A stretch of 64,000 bases of DNA from Georgenia yuyongxinii (GTDB lineage Bacteria > Actinomycetota > Actinomycetes > Actinomycetales > Actinomycetaceae). The translations under genes were made by a program, and so were the position numbers. Where the stretch lies: NCBI RefSeq assembly GCF_006352065.1, contig NZ_CP040915.1:1488001-1552000 (forward strand), written 5' to 3'. The notes beneath the pieces were generated by a model. The model made no database searches, was not told where the DNA came from, and was given only the letters and a program-made list of their open reading frames with translations. This document shows positions 14,520 to 30,668 of this stretch, in pieces (the stretch's first letter is position 1; each line of letters opens with the position of its first letter).

Positions 14520-15782
14520 TCAGATGCCCTCCCGGATCGTAGGGCAGCTCATGCAGTGCGGTCCGCCGCGTCCGCGCCCCAGCTCCCCGCCGGGGACCAC
14601 CCGCACATCGATGCCCAGGTCCTGCAGGTACGCGTTCGCGGTGGCGTTGCGGTCGTAGGTGATGACCACGCCCGGGGCGATCGCCAACGCGTTGCACCCG
14701 TCGCCCCACTGCTCCCGGGCGGCGGAGTGCACGTCCTGCTCCGGGGCGAGGATGCGCAGGCCGGTCACACCCATGGCCTCGGCGATCACGCCGTGCATGT
14801 GCTCGGGCTCGTGGGGCACCACCCGCAGGCCGTCACCCGTCGGGGTCAGGGTGGCGGAGGGCAGCATGCCCAGGCCCGCGTACTTGATGAAGGAACGCTC
14901 GTCCACCATCGTCATGACGGTGTCCAGGTGCATAAATGCCCGGGCCTTGGGCATGGACAGGGTCACCACCCGGTCGGCCGCGCCGGCGGCGAACAGCCGG
15001 GAGGCGAACAGGTCGACGCCCTGCGGGGTGGAGCGCTCGCCCATGCCCACAAGCACCGCGCCGTCGCCGAGCACGAGCACGTCCCCGCCCTCCACGGTGG
15101 TGATCGCGTCCGCGAGCGGCGCCGACCAGCGGTGGTGCGCACTGCCCGCGAACCGCGGGTGCCACCGGTAGATCGCCTCGAGGTGGACGGACTCGCGCAC
15201 CCGGGCCGGCATCCGCATCGAGTTCACTGCGACGCCGTCGTACACCCAGGAGGAGGTGTCACGGGTGAACAGGTGGTTGGGCAGCGGGGGCAGCACGAGG
15301 TCGTCGAGCCCGAGGGAGGCGAGCACGATCGAGCGCGGCTCCACGGTCCGTTCGAGCATCTCGCGCTTGGTCATGCCGCCGATGAGGACGTCGGTCAGCT
15401 CGGCGTCGTCCATCGCCTCCGCCATCGCGCGCAGCACCGGCGCGGCGCTGGGCCCGTGCAGGCGCACCCCGAAGGTGTGGTCGACGACGTACCGGCGGGC
15501 CTCGGGCACGGCGAGGATCTCGCGCAGCAGGTCCGTCAGGAAGAGCACCTCCACGCCCGCGGCGGCGAGGACCGCGGCGAACTCGTCGTGCTCCTCCTGG
15601 GCGCGGGGGAGCCACAGCAGGTCGTCGAAGAGCAGCTCGTCCTTGTTCTGCGGCGTCAGCCGCGTCATCTCCCGGCCGGGCCGGTGCAGGATCACCTGCC
15701 GGAGCCGGGCCACCTCGGAGGCGACGCCGAGCGTGCCGGCGGGGGTCGGCGCCGGGCCGGGCGCGGGCTTCTCCGTGAGCAT
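14520..15782 (-). CDS. arcA: Arginine deiminase
   Basis: Hydrolyses arginine to citrulline and ammonia, the first step of the ADI pathway, which yields ATP when followed by OTC and carbamate kinase. The 420-residue protein has [31 protein letters not shown] and the C-terminal GGPHCMSCP, in which Cys410 is the expected nucleophile. A GAGGAG ribosome site precedes ATG 15782. No carbamate kinase gene (arcC) or arginine/ornithine antiporter (arcD) is visible in the window, so the pathway is incomplete here. Confidence 0.96.
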   Translation of the reverse strand: MLTEKPAPGPAPTPAGTLGVASEVARLRQVILHRPGREMTRLTPQNKDELLFDDLLWLPRAQEEHDEFAAVLAAAGVEVLFLTDLLREILAVPEARRYVVDHTFGVRLHGPSAAPVLRAMAEAMDDAELTDVLIGGMTKREMLERTVEPRSIVLASLGLDDLVLPPLPNHLFTRDTSSWVYDGVAVNSMRMPARVRESVHLEAIYRWHPRFAGSAHHRWSAPLADAITTVEGGDVLVLGDGAVLVGMGERSTPQGVDLFASRLFAAGAADRVVTLSMPKARAFMHLDTVMTMVDERSFIKYAGLGMLPSATLTPTGDGLRVVPHEPEHMHGVIAEAMGVTGLRILAPEQDVHSAAREQWGDGCNALAIAPGVVITYDRNATANAYLQDLGIDVRVVPGGELGRGRGGPHCMSCPTIREGI

Positions 15783-15906
15783 GTCTCCTCGCTCGGGTCG
15801 GCGGATGCGGCGGGCAGGCCAAACTTGCCACAGGCCGCGGCCGCCCGAAAGGCGACGGCGTGCGCGGGCGGCGCGCCGACGCCTGCGGTGGCCCTGGACG
15901 CGCAAG

Positions 15907-15938
15907 GGCCGACGGCGGCCCGAGGACCGCCGCCGGCC
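15907..15938 (-). terminator. Hairpin after the multicopper oxidase gene
   Basis: Arms 15907-15917 and 15928-15938 pair at ten of eleven positions (GGCCGaCGGCG with CGCCGcCGGCC) around a ten-base loop. On the minus strand it comes just after the multicopper oxidase stop and before arcA. There is no T-run. It could separate the two transcripts, although all three genes point the same way. Confidence 0.4.
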
Positions 15939-15966
15939 GTGCGCCGTCCGGCGCCTGCTCAGCCGC

Positions 15967-18900
15967 TCACGGCGCCGGAGCCACCGTGGCCACCGGCGAC
16001 CAGGCCGAGGAACCGAGCACGTTCGTCGCCCGGATGCGGACGAACCACTGCTGCCGTGCGACGTTCCCCGTGGTGAGGCTCGTCGCGTTGGCCGGCGCGC
16101 TGGTGCTCCCGGCCACCGAGGTGAAGGCCGTGGTGGTGCTCCACTGGATCGTCTGGCTCGCCTCGTTGTCGGCGACGTCTGTCCAGGTCAGGGTCATGCG
16201 CTCGTTGCCACCCTGGCGGGCGGCCTTGCCCGCCAGGTTCGTGGGCGCCGCCGGCGGACCGGCGGTCACGGCGAGCTGGGCCGGGGCGGAGCTCCCCGCG
16301 GCGTTCACCGCGGTCACCCGGTAGGCGTACGTGGAGCCCAGGGCCGGTGTGGTGTCCACGTACGTGACGTTGCCCGTGCTGTTGCGCGCGGGCGCCGTCG
16401 TGAGCTGAGTGAAGGTCGCTCCGCCGTCGGCGGACCGTTCCACCACGAAGCCGGACTCGTTGGTGGCGTTGTCCCGCCAGGTGAGGCTCACCCGGGGGCC
16501 GCTCTGCAGCGTCGCCGTCAGGGCCGTCGGCGCGGCCGGCGTGTTGACCCCGACCGTGGCGGACGTCGAGGCCGCCGTGACGGACGGGAACGCCCCGCCG
16601 TAGCCCACGGTGTTCTGGGCCACGACCCGGTAGCGGTACGGGGTGGTCGCGTTCGAGGTGGGGTCGGTGAAGGCCCGCGCCCCGTGGACGTTGGGCTGGT
16701 CGAGCGGCGAGGCGACCGTCCCGACGTCGGTCCAGGCCCTGCCGTCGGTCGTGCGCTGGACGAGGAAGCTGGTCTCGGTGATCGACTGGTCGTTCCACGT
16801 CAGCCTGACCCGGGCGTTCTTGCCGTTGCCCGTGACGGCCCAGGCGAGCCCGTCCGGCGTCTGCGGCGGTAGCGCCACCGACACCGGCCGCATCATGTCC
16901 ATCTCCTCGTGGCTGAGGATGTGGCAGTGGACCACGTACTCCCACCCGAAGTTCACGAGCTTGTTGGTGATCGGCGCGGTCGGGTTGCCCTGCGGGTCGA
17001 CGCTGTTGAACCCGGCGGTCGCGCCGAGCTCCATCATCGGGCTGAGGGGCCGCACGGCGTTGGGCACCTCGAACGGCACCCTCGGGATGATCGGCCGGAG
17101 GGCGACGATCGTGTCCTCCAGCGGGCTCATCCGCACGGTGTCCTTCCACCCCAGCTCGGACGCCTCCGTCGGGATGATGATGTTGTCCCAGGTGACCCGG
17201 TTGAGGACCTGGACGTCGTAGAGATGGAAGTGGATCGGGTGCGTGTCCACCCCGTTGTGGGTGAAGCGCCAGATCTGGCTGCCGTCGGGCGCGGTGCCCA
17301 GCGGTGCCACCCGGACGTCGCCGGACGGTCGGCCGTCGGCATCGAGCCTGACCTCCGCCCTGGGCAGGCCCGTCGCGTCGATCAGCTCCGTGGGCGGGTT
17401 GACGTACGGGTAGAGCGTGACGTTCTGCGCCCCCGGGGTGGGTGGCTGGGCCTCGAGCCCCATCGTGGCCTGCATCCGCCCGAACTCGTCGAACGTCGTC
17501 GAGTTCGTCTCGTCGTGCAGCGCCTTCGGCTCGAGCTTCATCACCGTCCTGGCGCCCGGCGACCGCAGGGTGTTGAAGCCGAAGTCCGTGGTGTCGTTCA
17601 CCCGGACCAGGCCGTCGCAGCTCTTCGCAGTGCTGTTCGGGGCGTTGCAGCTGGCCGCCGCCGGGAAGTTCGTGCCGTAGGCGGAGTCGTAGGCGTCCTG
17701 ACCGACGATGATCGGGTTCTGGCCCGACTCGAACACACCGGTGCCGCTCGCGTTGTGCCGGAACGCGGCACGGAGCCTGGCGATGTCGAACGCCGGTGCC
17801 GGCGCCGTCGGCGCGATCGTGACCTGCATGACCGTGCGGGTGTTGGGCCCGTAGCCGGGCAGGATCTGCGGGGCGCCGACGGGGCTGAGGTCCGGCGCGC
17901 CGGTGTAGTAGTCGTAGGACGGCACGCGCGCGGGAAAGGCGGCGGGGGCGTCGTTGTAGAGGATCAGGGTCTTCCCGGCGAACTTCGAGAAGTCGACGAT
18001 GGCGTCGGCCCGCTCGGCCGGTGCCAGGAGCAGCGAGTGCTTGTCGACGTTCCCGACGTCGAACCGGGTCGGGTCCGTGATCCAGGTGGTCGGCTGCTGA
18101 CCGTCCACCACGGCCGGCGCGGGCAGGAAGCCGCCCTCTGAGGCGATCTGGATCCAGTCCGGGCCGGCAGCGTCGTTGTTGGCGTCGACCGGGGTGGGCG
18201 AGATCGTCGTGTCCGTCTGGGCGGCGGCGAGCTCGGCCGGCTTGAGGGCGACCTCGGTCGTCCCGTCGCCCTGGGTCGCGTCGGCGACGTACCACTGGAA
18301 GTTGAAGAACCGGTCGTTGGCGGCGTTGAGCATCCGCAGCCGGTAGGCCTTGGGCTCCAGCGTCACCTTCGGGTAGGCCACCCCGTTGACGACCGGGGTG
18401 TCGTTGAACTGCTCCATGCCCGCCGAGACGTTCGGTGTGCCCGGGATCTGCTCGGGCTCGCAGAACGGGTCGGTCTGGTACTGCCAGGTGGCCGGGTCGT
18501 CGAGCTTGCAGGCGGGGTCGTGGTACGGGTTGGGGATGGGACCGTACTTCGTGTCCGCCGCCGGCGGCCAGAACCAGGGGCCGTACATCCAGCGGCCGTA
18601 GGCGCTCATGCCGGACGGGTCGCCGGGGTTCTGCGCGGGCATGTAGACGTGGTGGTACCACAGGTCGCCCTCGGCGCCCCAGCGGGACTTGTCCCAGGTG
18701 GGGTCCTGGCCGTACCCGGTGATGGCGCCGGCGGCGTCAGTGGTGTCGTAGAGCTGGCTGTCGGCGGGGACGAACGTCTTGTCCTGGACGACCAGCGGCA
18801 GGGTCGCGTCGGCACCGGGGATGACGCCGTCGGCGACGAGCCGCTTCTCGGTGTCGTCGCTGATGGTGTAGCCGGCGGCCTCGCCGGCGTAGACGTTCAG

Positions 18901-20694
18901 GCGTGTGATGCCCCACGAGTGGTCGTGGTAGAACATCAGCCGGGCGCTCTGCTGGTTGGTGTAGAAGAACGTCGAGCAGCCGTCGTCGGCGGCCTCGCAC
19001 ACGGGCGCGTCGGTGGCGGGATCCACCATGTCCGGCACGTTCTCCACGCCGACGCCCTGCGGCCAGGAGGTGCTCTCGTTCGCCGGGGTGATCCACTGGT
19101 GGGGCGTGCCGTCGCTGATCCAGGGTGTGGTGCCGCCGTGCAGGTGGAGCGTGGCCCGGTTGTCCGCGAAGCAGTGGTCGCTCTTGGGTGACTCGCTGCA
19201 CAGCGGGTTGCGTACCTCGTCCGTGACGGAGGAGTCGTCGACCGGGTCGGGCATCGCCATGGTCATCGGCGCCATGCCGGAGCCCATCATGGAGCTGTCG
19301 GTGGGCAGGAACAGGTCGCCCGCCGCGCCGGTCGGCAGGAGGTTCCGGAACACGATCCGCACCGGCTTGTCCTTCGTGGCGCCGATGAACGGGCCGAGGT
19401 ACTGCGGCGGGGTGACGGCGAGGACGGGGCTGCCGTCGGCGTCCGTCACGGGCACGACGGTGCCGTCCTGCAGGGTGTTCGTCAGTGCGACGTGCTGGCT
19501 GATGCCCGCGTTCTCCGGGGTCTCCAGCTGGACGTAGCCGCGCACGAGGGTGCCGGTGCCGGGCAGGTCGGAGGAGAACTGGGTGTGGTACTGCACGAGA
19601 CCGATGACGTACTCGTCGGACTTCACCCCGTTGTAGTCCTTCTCCGCCGGCACGGCGTTGGGGATGTACTTGCCGCCGTCCGTCGGGCAGGGGGAGGCAG
19701 CGTCGCCGGGCGTGCACGTGAGCGGGAGGTCGTCGACGAACTTCCGCATGCCGGGGGTGAGGTATCCGTCGCCGGCGGTGTCGACTCTGACGGCGGTCAC
19801 GGCGCCGACGTCGGTGTGGGCGGTCCCCGCGGCGCCGGTGCCGTCGCCCGTGACGGCGACGTCCGGCGCGGAGGTGTAGCCGGTGCCGAAGGCGTCGACG
19901 TTGACGGCCGTGAGTACGAGCGTCGTGGTCACGGCGGCGAGGCTCCCGCCGTCGGCCAGCGCGACGGGGTCGAACTGCGTGCCGTTGCGGATGGCGACGG
20001 CCGGTGCGGTGACATACCCAGATCCGGGGTTGTCCACGACGACCTTGGTGATGGTGCCGGCGGCGTCCATGCCGTCCTCGGTGTCGCCGTTCGCGATCAT
20101 GGGAACGTGTCCGGTGGCCCGGGTGCCGTTGGGGTCGTCGGGCAGGTCGAAGTCGACGGTCGGCATGGTGTAGCCCCTGCCGCCGTCGGTGATCGCGACA
20201 GCCTCCACCCCGCCGGACGCGACCGCGGTCGCGCCGCTGCCACCGCCGCCGCTGAGCGTCACACCGAAGGAGGTGTACCCCGAGCCCGGGGTGATGTCGG
20301 TGAAGCCGGTGACGACGCCGCTGGCGCTCACGGTTGCGGCGGCGCTCGCCGTCGTCCCGGTGCTGCCGTCGATGGTCACCGTCGTCGTGTCCGCGGCGTA
20401 CCCACGGCCAGGGGACGTGATCTCGACCGACGCGATGCCGCCGCTGACCGGGTCGACCTGCGCGACGGCGGTCGCTCCCGCCCCCGCACCCTCGATGGTC
20501 ACGGCGGCGTTGTCGAGGGTCAGCGGGCTGTTCGCCCAGTTGGGCCACGGACCGTAGTAGTGCGGGACCTTGGTCGAGTCGACGGGCGACTGCGGTCCGG
20601 CTGTCGCGCGCGGTGCGGCAGTCGCCGGAAGCTGCCCCGCCACGAGAGGAAAGAGCGCGAGGACGGCCAGCGCCGCCCACCTTCGTTGATGCAT
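15967..20694 (-). CDS. Giant secreted multicopper oxidase with fibronectin III domains
   Basis: A 1575-residue exported protein. Residues 1-27 form a signal peptide (MHQRRWAALAVLALFPLVAG...ATAA). Residues about 45-330 contain several degenerate repeats with a GxGY core (PGSGYVTAPAVAI, FGTGYTSAPDVAV). The multicopper oxidase part has four copper motifs: HLHGG (about 515), HDHSWG (about 588), HPIHFH (about 1150) and HCHILSHEEMDMM (about 1245-1257), giving type 1, 2 and 3 ligands. Three fibronectin III domains fill about 1275-1575. Length and layout recall MofA-like manganese-oxidase relatives, but that is inference; copper, metal or phenolic oxidation is possible. AGGAGA precedes ATG 20694. No sorting signal or C-terminal anchor is seen. 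Confidence 0.9.
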   Translation of the reverse strand: MHQRRWAALAVLALFPLVAGQLPATAAPRATAGPQSPVDSTKVPHYYGPWPNWANSPLTLDNAAVTIEGAGAGATAVAQVDPVSGGIASVEITSPGRGYAADTTTVTIDGSTGTTASAAATVSASGVVTGFTDITPGSGYTSFGVTLSGGGGSGATAVASGGVEAVAITDGGRGYTMPTVDFDLPDDPNGTRATGHVPMIANGDTEDGMDAAGTITKVVVDNPGSGYVTAPAVAIRNGTQFDPVALADGGSLAAVTTTLVLTAVNVDAFGTGYTSAPDVAVTGDGTGAAGTAHTDVGAVTAVRVDTAGDGYLTPGMRKFVDDLPLTCTPGDAASPCPTDGGKYIPNAVPAEKDYNGVKSDEYVIGLVQYHTQFSSDLPGTGTLVRGYVQLETPENAGISQHVALTNTLQDGTVVPVTDADGSPVLAVTPPQYLGPFIGATKDKPVRIVFRNLLPTGAAGDLFLPTDSSMMGSGMAPMTMAMPDPVDDSSVTDEVRNPLCSESPKSDHCFADNRATLHLHGGTTPWISDGTPHQWITPANESTSWPQGVGVENVPDMVDPATDAPVCEAADDGCSTFFYTNQQSARLMFYHDHSWGITRLNVYAGEAAGYTISDDTEKRLVADGVIPGADATLPLVVQDKTFVPADSQLYDTTDAAGAITGYGQDPTWDKSRWGAEGDLWYHHVYMPAQNPGDPSGMSAYGRWMYGPWFWPPAADTKYGPIPNPYHDPACKLDDPATWQYQTDPFCEPEQIPGTPNVSAGMEQFNDTPVVNGVAYPKVTLEPKAYRLRMLNAANDRFFNFQWYVADATQGDGTTEVALKPAELAAAQTDTTISPTPVDANNDAAGPDWIQIASEGGFLPAPAVVDGQQPTTWITDPTRFDVGNVDKHSLLLAPAERADAIVDFSKFAGKTLILYNDAPAAFPARVPSYDYYTGAPDLSPVGAPQILPGYGPNTRTVMQVTIAPTAPAPAFDIARLRAAFRHNASGTGVFESGQNPIIVGQDAYDSAYGTNFPAAASCNAPNSTAKSCDGLVRVNDTTDFGFNTLRSPGARTVMKLEPKALHDETNSTTFDEFGRMQATMGLEAQPPTPGAQNVTLYPYVNPPTELIDATGLPRAEVRLDADGRPSGDVRVAPLGTAPDGSQIWRFTHNGVDTHPIHFHLYDVQVLNRVTWDNIIIPTEASELGWKDTVRMSPLEDTIVALRPIIPRVPFEVPNAVRPLSPMMELGATAGFNSVDPQGNPTAPITNKLVNFGWEYVVHCHILSHEEMDMMRPVSVALPPQTPDGLAWAVTGNGKNARVRLTWNDQSITETSFLVQRTTDGRAWTDVGTVASPLDQPNVHGARAFTDPTSNATTPYRYRVVAQNTVGYGGAFPSVTAASTSATVGVNTPAAPTALTATLQSGPRVSLTWRDNATNESGFVVERSADGGATFTQLTTAPARNSTGNVTYVDTTPALGSTYAYRVTAVNAAGSSAPAQLAVTAGPPAAPTNLAGKAARQGGNERMTLTWTDVADNEASQTIQWSTTTAFTSVAGSTSAPANATSLTTGNVARQQWFVRIRATNVLGSSAWSPVATVAPAP

Positions 20695-20719
20695 GGGAGT
20701 TCTCCTGCCGTCGTTGTGA

Positions 20720-23073
<2,354 letters not shown>

Positions 23074-23220
23074 CGCTGGTGCTCACCCCGGGTTGACCCG
23101 CGTTCGACGCTGCTCGTGACACCGGTCGCACAGCAGCGGATGCTGGCCTGGCGGCGACCGCACGGCACACTGGGAGGCGTGCCCGGGCAGACGTCCCGGG
23201 TGATGACGAGAGGCAGAAGA

Positions 23221-24486
23221 GTGACTGACATCCTCGACGAGCTCCAGTGGCGTGGGCTGCTGGCACAGTCAACAGACATCGCCGCCTTGCGCGCGGCGCT
23301 GGGCGAGGGTCCGGTCACCTTCTATTGCGGGTTCGACCCCACCGCTCCCAGCCTCCACCACGGCCACCTCGTCCAGCTCGTCCTGATGCGCCACCTGCAG
23401 CGGGCGGGGCACCGACCGATCGCGTTGGTGGGTGGCGCCACCGGCATGATCGGCGACCCCCGCATGTCGGGGGAGCGGGTGCTCAACGACAAGGAGACGG
23501 TCGCCGGCTGGACCGAGCGGCTCCGCACGCAGATCGGGCGCTTCCTCTCCTTCGACGGGGACAACGCGGCTCGCATGGTCAACAACCTGGACTGGACGGG
23601 TGACCTCTCCGCGATCGACTTCCTTCGCGACATCGGCAAGTACTTCCGCCTGAGCACGATGCTGGCGAAGGACACGGTGGCCCGCCGGCTGGCGAGCGAG
23701 GAGGGCCTCTCTTTCACGGAGTTCAGCTACCAGATCCTCCAGGGCCTGGACTATCTCGAGCTCCACCGTCGGCACGGCTGCGTGCTGCAGACCGGCGGCA
23801 ACGACCAGTGGGGCAACCTGCTCTCGGGGGTAGACCTCATCCGTAAGGCCGACGGGCACGGTGTGCACGCCGCCACCACCCCGCTCATCACCAAGGCTGA
23901 CGGCACGAAGTTCGGCAAGTCCGAGGGCGGGGCCATCTGGCTCGACGGCGACATGTTCAGCCCGTACGCCTTCTACCAGTTCTGGCTCAACACCGACGAC
24001 GCCGACGTCCTGGGCTACCTGAAGGTCTTCACCTTCCGCTCGCGTGAGGAGATCGCCGAGCTCGAGGCGGCGGTGACCGAACGCCCCCAGGCGCGAGAGG
24101 CGCAGCGCGCCCTCGCCGAGGACGTCACCGCCCTGGTGCACGGCGCCGAGGTTGCCGAGCGGGTACGGCGCGCGTCGCAGGCCCTGTTCGGACGCGACGA
24201 CCTGCGTGAGCTCGACGGCGTGACGCTCGGTGACGCGGTTGCCGAGCTTCCCCGGGGCGGCGTCACGCCCGGGGAGACGACGGTGGTCGACCTGCTCGTG
24301 GCCACCGGCCTGGAAAAGGGGCGCTCCGCCGCGCGACGCACGCTGGCAAGTGGTGGGGCGTACCTCAACAACGACAAAGTGGACGACGAGGACCGGGTCA
24401 TCGACGCCGGTGACCTCCTCGACGGCGGTTACGTCCTGGTGCGCAAGGGCCGTCGGAACCTCGCTGTGGGCGTGCACGCGTCCTGA
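23221..24486 (+). CDS. tyrS: Tyrosyl-tRNA synthetase
   Basis: A class I synthetase that charges tRNA-Tyr. The 421-residue protein has the HIGH-type motif HHGHL (about 42-46), the tyrosine-binding region NNLDWTG, the KMSKS-type KFGKS (about 229-233) and a C-terminal S4 domain (TGLEKGRSAARR onward, about 360-421). GTG 23221 follows GAGAGG at seven bases; an ATG at 23203 is a less likely start. It is the last gene before the rrn operon. Confidence 0.96.
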   Translation: MTDILDELQWRGLLAQSTDIAALRAALGEGPVTFYCGFDPTAPSLHHGHLVQLVLMRHLQRAGHRPIALVGGATGMIGDPRMSGERVLNDKETVAGWTERLRTQIGRFLSFDGDNAARMVNNLDWTGDLSAIDFLRDIGKYFRLSTMLAKDTVARRLASEEGLSFTEFSYQILQGLDYLELHRRHGCVLQTGGNDQWGNLLSGVDLIRKADGHGVHAATTPLITKADGTKFGKSEGGAIWLDGDMFSPYAFYQFWLNTDDADVLGYLKVFTFRSREEIAELEAAVTERPQAREAQRALAEDVTALVHGAEVAERVRRASQALFGRDDLRELDGVTLGDAVAELPRGGVTPGETTVVDLLVATGLEKGRSAARRTLASGGAYLNNDKVDDEDRVIDAGDLLDGGYVLVRKGRRNLAVGVHAS

Positions 24487-24543
24487 TCGGCGAACGGAGT
24501 TGCACGTCGCGCGCCGCAGGTTGCGCGCAGCAGGCCGGGTCGT

Positions 24544-24584
24544 CCGCCCCCGTCGTCCCTCGTCCCGAGGTATGACGGGGGCGG
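24544..24584 (+). terminator. Hairpin downstream of tyrS
   Basis: Arms 24544-24554 and 24574-24584 are perfect complements over 11 bp (CCGCCCCCGTC with GACGGGGGCGG). The loop holds a second small hairpin (CCTCG with CGAGG). It starts 57 bases after the tyrS stop and would end that transcript before the rrn promoters. There is no T-run, as is often the case in high-GC actinobacteria. Confidence 0.55.
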
Positions 24585-24764
24585 AGCAGTACCCGGAAGG
24601 GTCCGGCTGACACCGACCAGGGGTGGTGCGCTCCGGTGCTCGGATGTGCGCCAGGTCTCGAATATCGGATGACGCCCCGACGGAGCCGTTCTTGGCGGTT
24701 CGGAGCAGTGAAAGCGCAGGTCACGAGCCCGTTCGCGTCGCCGTAACCTCCTCGAAACCGAAAG

Positions 24765-24793
24765 TTGACGGGCCCGACGGGGCGCCGTAATGT
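24765..24793 (+). promoter_or_regulatory. Candidate upstream rrn promoter
   Basis: TTGACG at 24765-24770 is separated by exactly 17 bases from TAATGT at 24788-24793, a good match to a vegetative sigma -35/-10 pair. It is about 525 bases before 16S rRNA. Together with the second pair at 24960 it suggests tandem rrn promoters. Not tested. Confidence 0.55.
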
Positions 24794-24959
24794 TCTTCTT
24801 GCTGCGCCGGACGGGAGCAACGAACGCGGGAACCGAGAGGTTCCACGGTCGGTCCCACGGAGCAGATCCTCAGCCAACACGAGCCGGTGACACAGTCACC
24901 GGCGGCCGGTTGTCGGAGGGACCAGGCGGGAACGGTCCGCAGGTTGCGAAAATCGCGAC

Positions 24960-24988
24960 TTGACAAACCGGATCTGAATGGTTAAGGT
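24960..24988 (+). promoter_or_regulatory. Candidate main rrn promoter
   Basis: A consensus TTGACA at 24960-24965 and TAAGGT at 24983-24988 are separated by 17 bases. It lies about 330 bases before 16S, with a T- and G-rich leader after it. The leader contains CTTTGAGAACTCAACAGTG (around 25053-25071), a conserved element of actinobacterial rrn leaders that recurs before 23S as CTTGAGAACTGTACAGTGG. Confidence 0.7.
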
Positions 24989-25318
24989 AGAGAGGTTGCC
25001 CCGGAGGCGGTTGGGACTTGGGTCCTGGTTGGTTTCTGGTGTGTGTCTGTTCTTTGAGAACTCAACAGTGTGCCAAGTTTTTGATGCCATTTGATTCCGT
25101 GCATCGCTTGTCCTGCCTTTTGTGGGTGGGGTGTGTGGTGTGTGGGGTCTTTGTTTTGTTTTGGTTACATGCTCATCGTCTGCCTCGTCGGGTGGTGGGT
25201 GTGATGCCATGGATTGGCCTCGCTTCGGTGGGGTTGTCTTCGTATGGTTTGTCGCTCCTGGTATGGCTGGTCTTGCTCTTCGGGGTGGGGTTGGTTGTCG
25301 GGGGTTGGCAGTTGGTTT
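24989..25318 (+). other. rrn leader region
   Basis: No gene is seen here. Base composition changes to T/G-rich on the plus strand, as is usual for rrn leaders. The element TTTGAGAACTCAACAGTG near 25054-25071 is a typical actinobacterial leader motif linked to antitermination or processing. An open frame at 25018-25437 crosses into 16S and is not a gene. Confidence 0.6.
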
Positions 25319-30312
<4,994 letters not shown>

Positions 30313-30353
30313 ACAACACTCACCCCGGTGAGAAGAAGTAAAAGCACTGCATA

Positions 30354-30367
30354 CGCGTCCACTGTAC
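30354..30367 (+). other. 3' half of the 23S rRNA processing stem
   Basis: CGCGTCCACTGTAC pairs perfectly with 27166-27179 before 23S rRNA. It lies between 23S and 5S rRNA and is the expected RNase III site that releases pre-23S. Confidence 0.75.
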
Positions 30368-30433
30368 GGTTCCCGAGAAACCCACCCCCAACACCCATGT
30401 TGGACAAAGGGCCCACGGGTACATCTCCATAGA

Positions 30434-30552
30434 GTTACGGCGGTCATAGCGAGGGGGAAACGCCCGGTCCCATTCCGAACCCGGAAGCTAAGCCCCTCAG
30501 CGCCGATGGTACTGCACGGGAGACTGTGTGGGAGAGTAGGACACCGCCGAAC
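30434..30552 (+). rRNA. rrf: 5S ribosomal RNA
   Basis: A 119-base 5S rRNA. The 5' GTTACGGCGG pairs with 3' CCGCCGAAC, and the loop sequence CCCATTCCGAACCCGGAAG with GCCGATGGTACTG is typical. It follows 23S by about 120 bases and is followed at once by the operon terminator. Exact ends are by pairing. Confidence 0.95.
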
Positions 30553-30560
30553 ACCCATTA

Positions 30561-30604
30561 ACAAGGAGGCCGCAACGATTTCGTTGCGGCCTCCTTGTCA
30601 TTTA
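30561..30604 (+). terminator. rrn operon terminator
   Basis: Arms 30561-30577 and 30582-30598 are perfect complements (ACAAGGAGGCCGCAACG with CGTTGCGGCCTCCTTGT) around a four-base ATTT loop, followed by CATTT. This is a strong intrinsic terminator nine bases after 5S rRNA. Confidence 0.92.
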
Positions 30605-30668
30605 TGGCCCAATTTGAGTTGCGCCGACGTGAAGATATAGGCGTGTGATGACGAGTAGAGGAAACACC

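Noticed and set aside
15959-18661. 900-codon second minus-strand frame within the multicopper oxidase
   Set aside because: It is a shifted frame of the oxidase gene; the translation is Arg/Pro/His rich and lacks any copper motif, while the chosen frame has all four.
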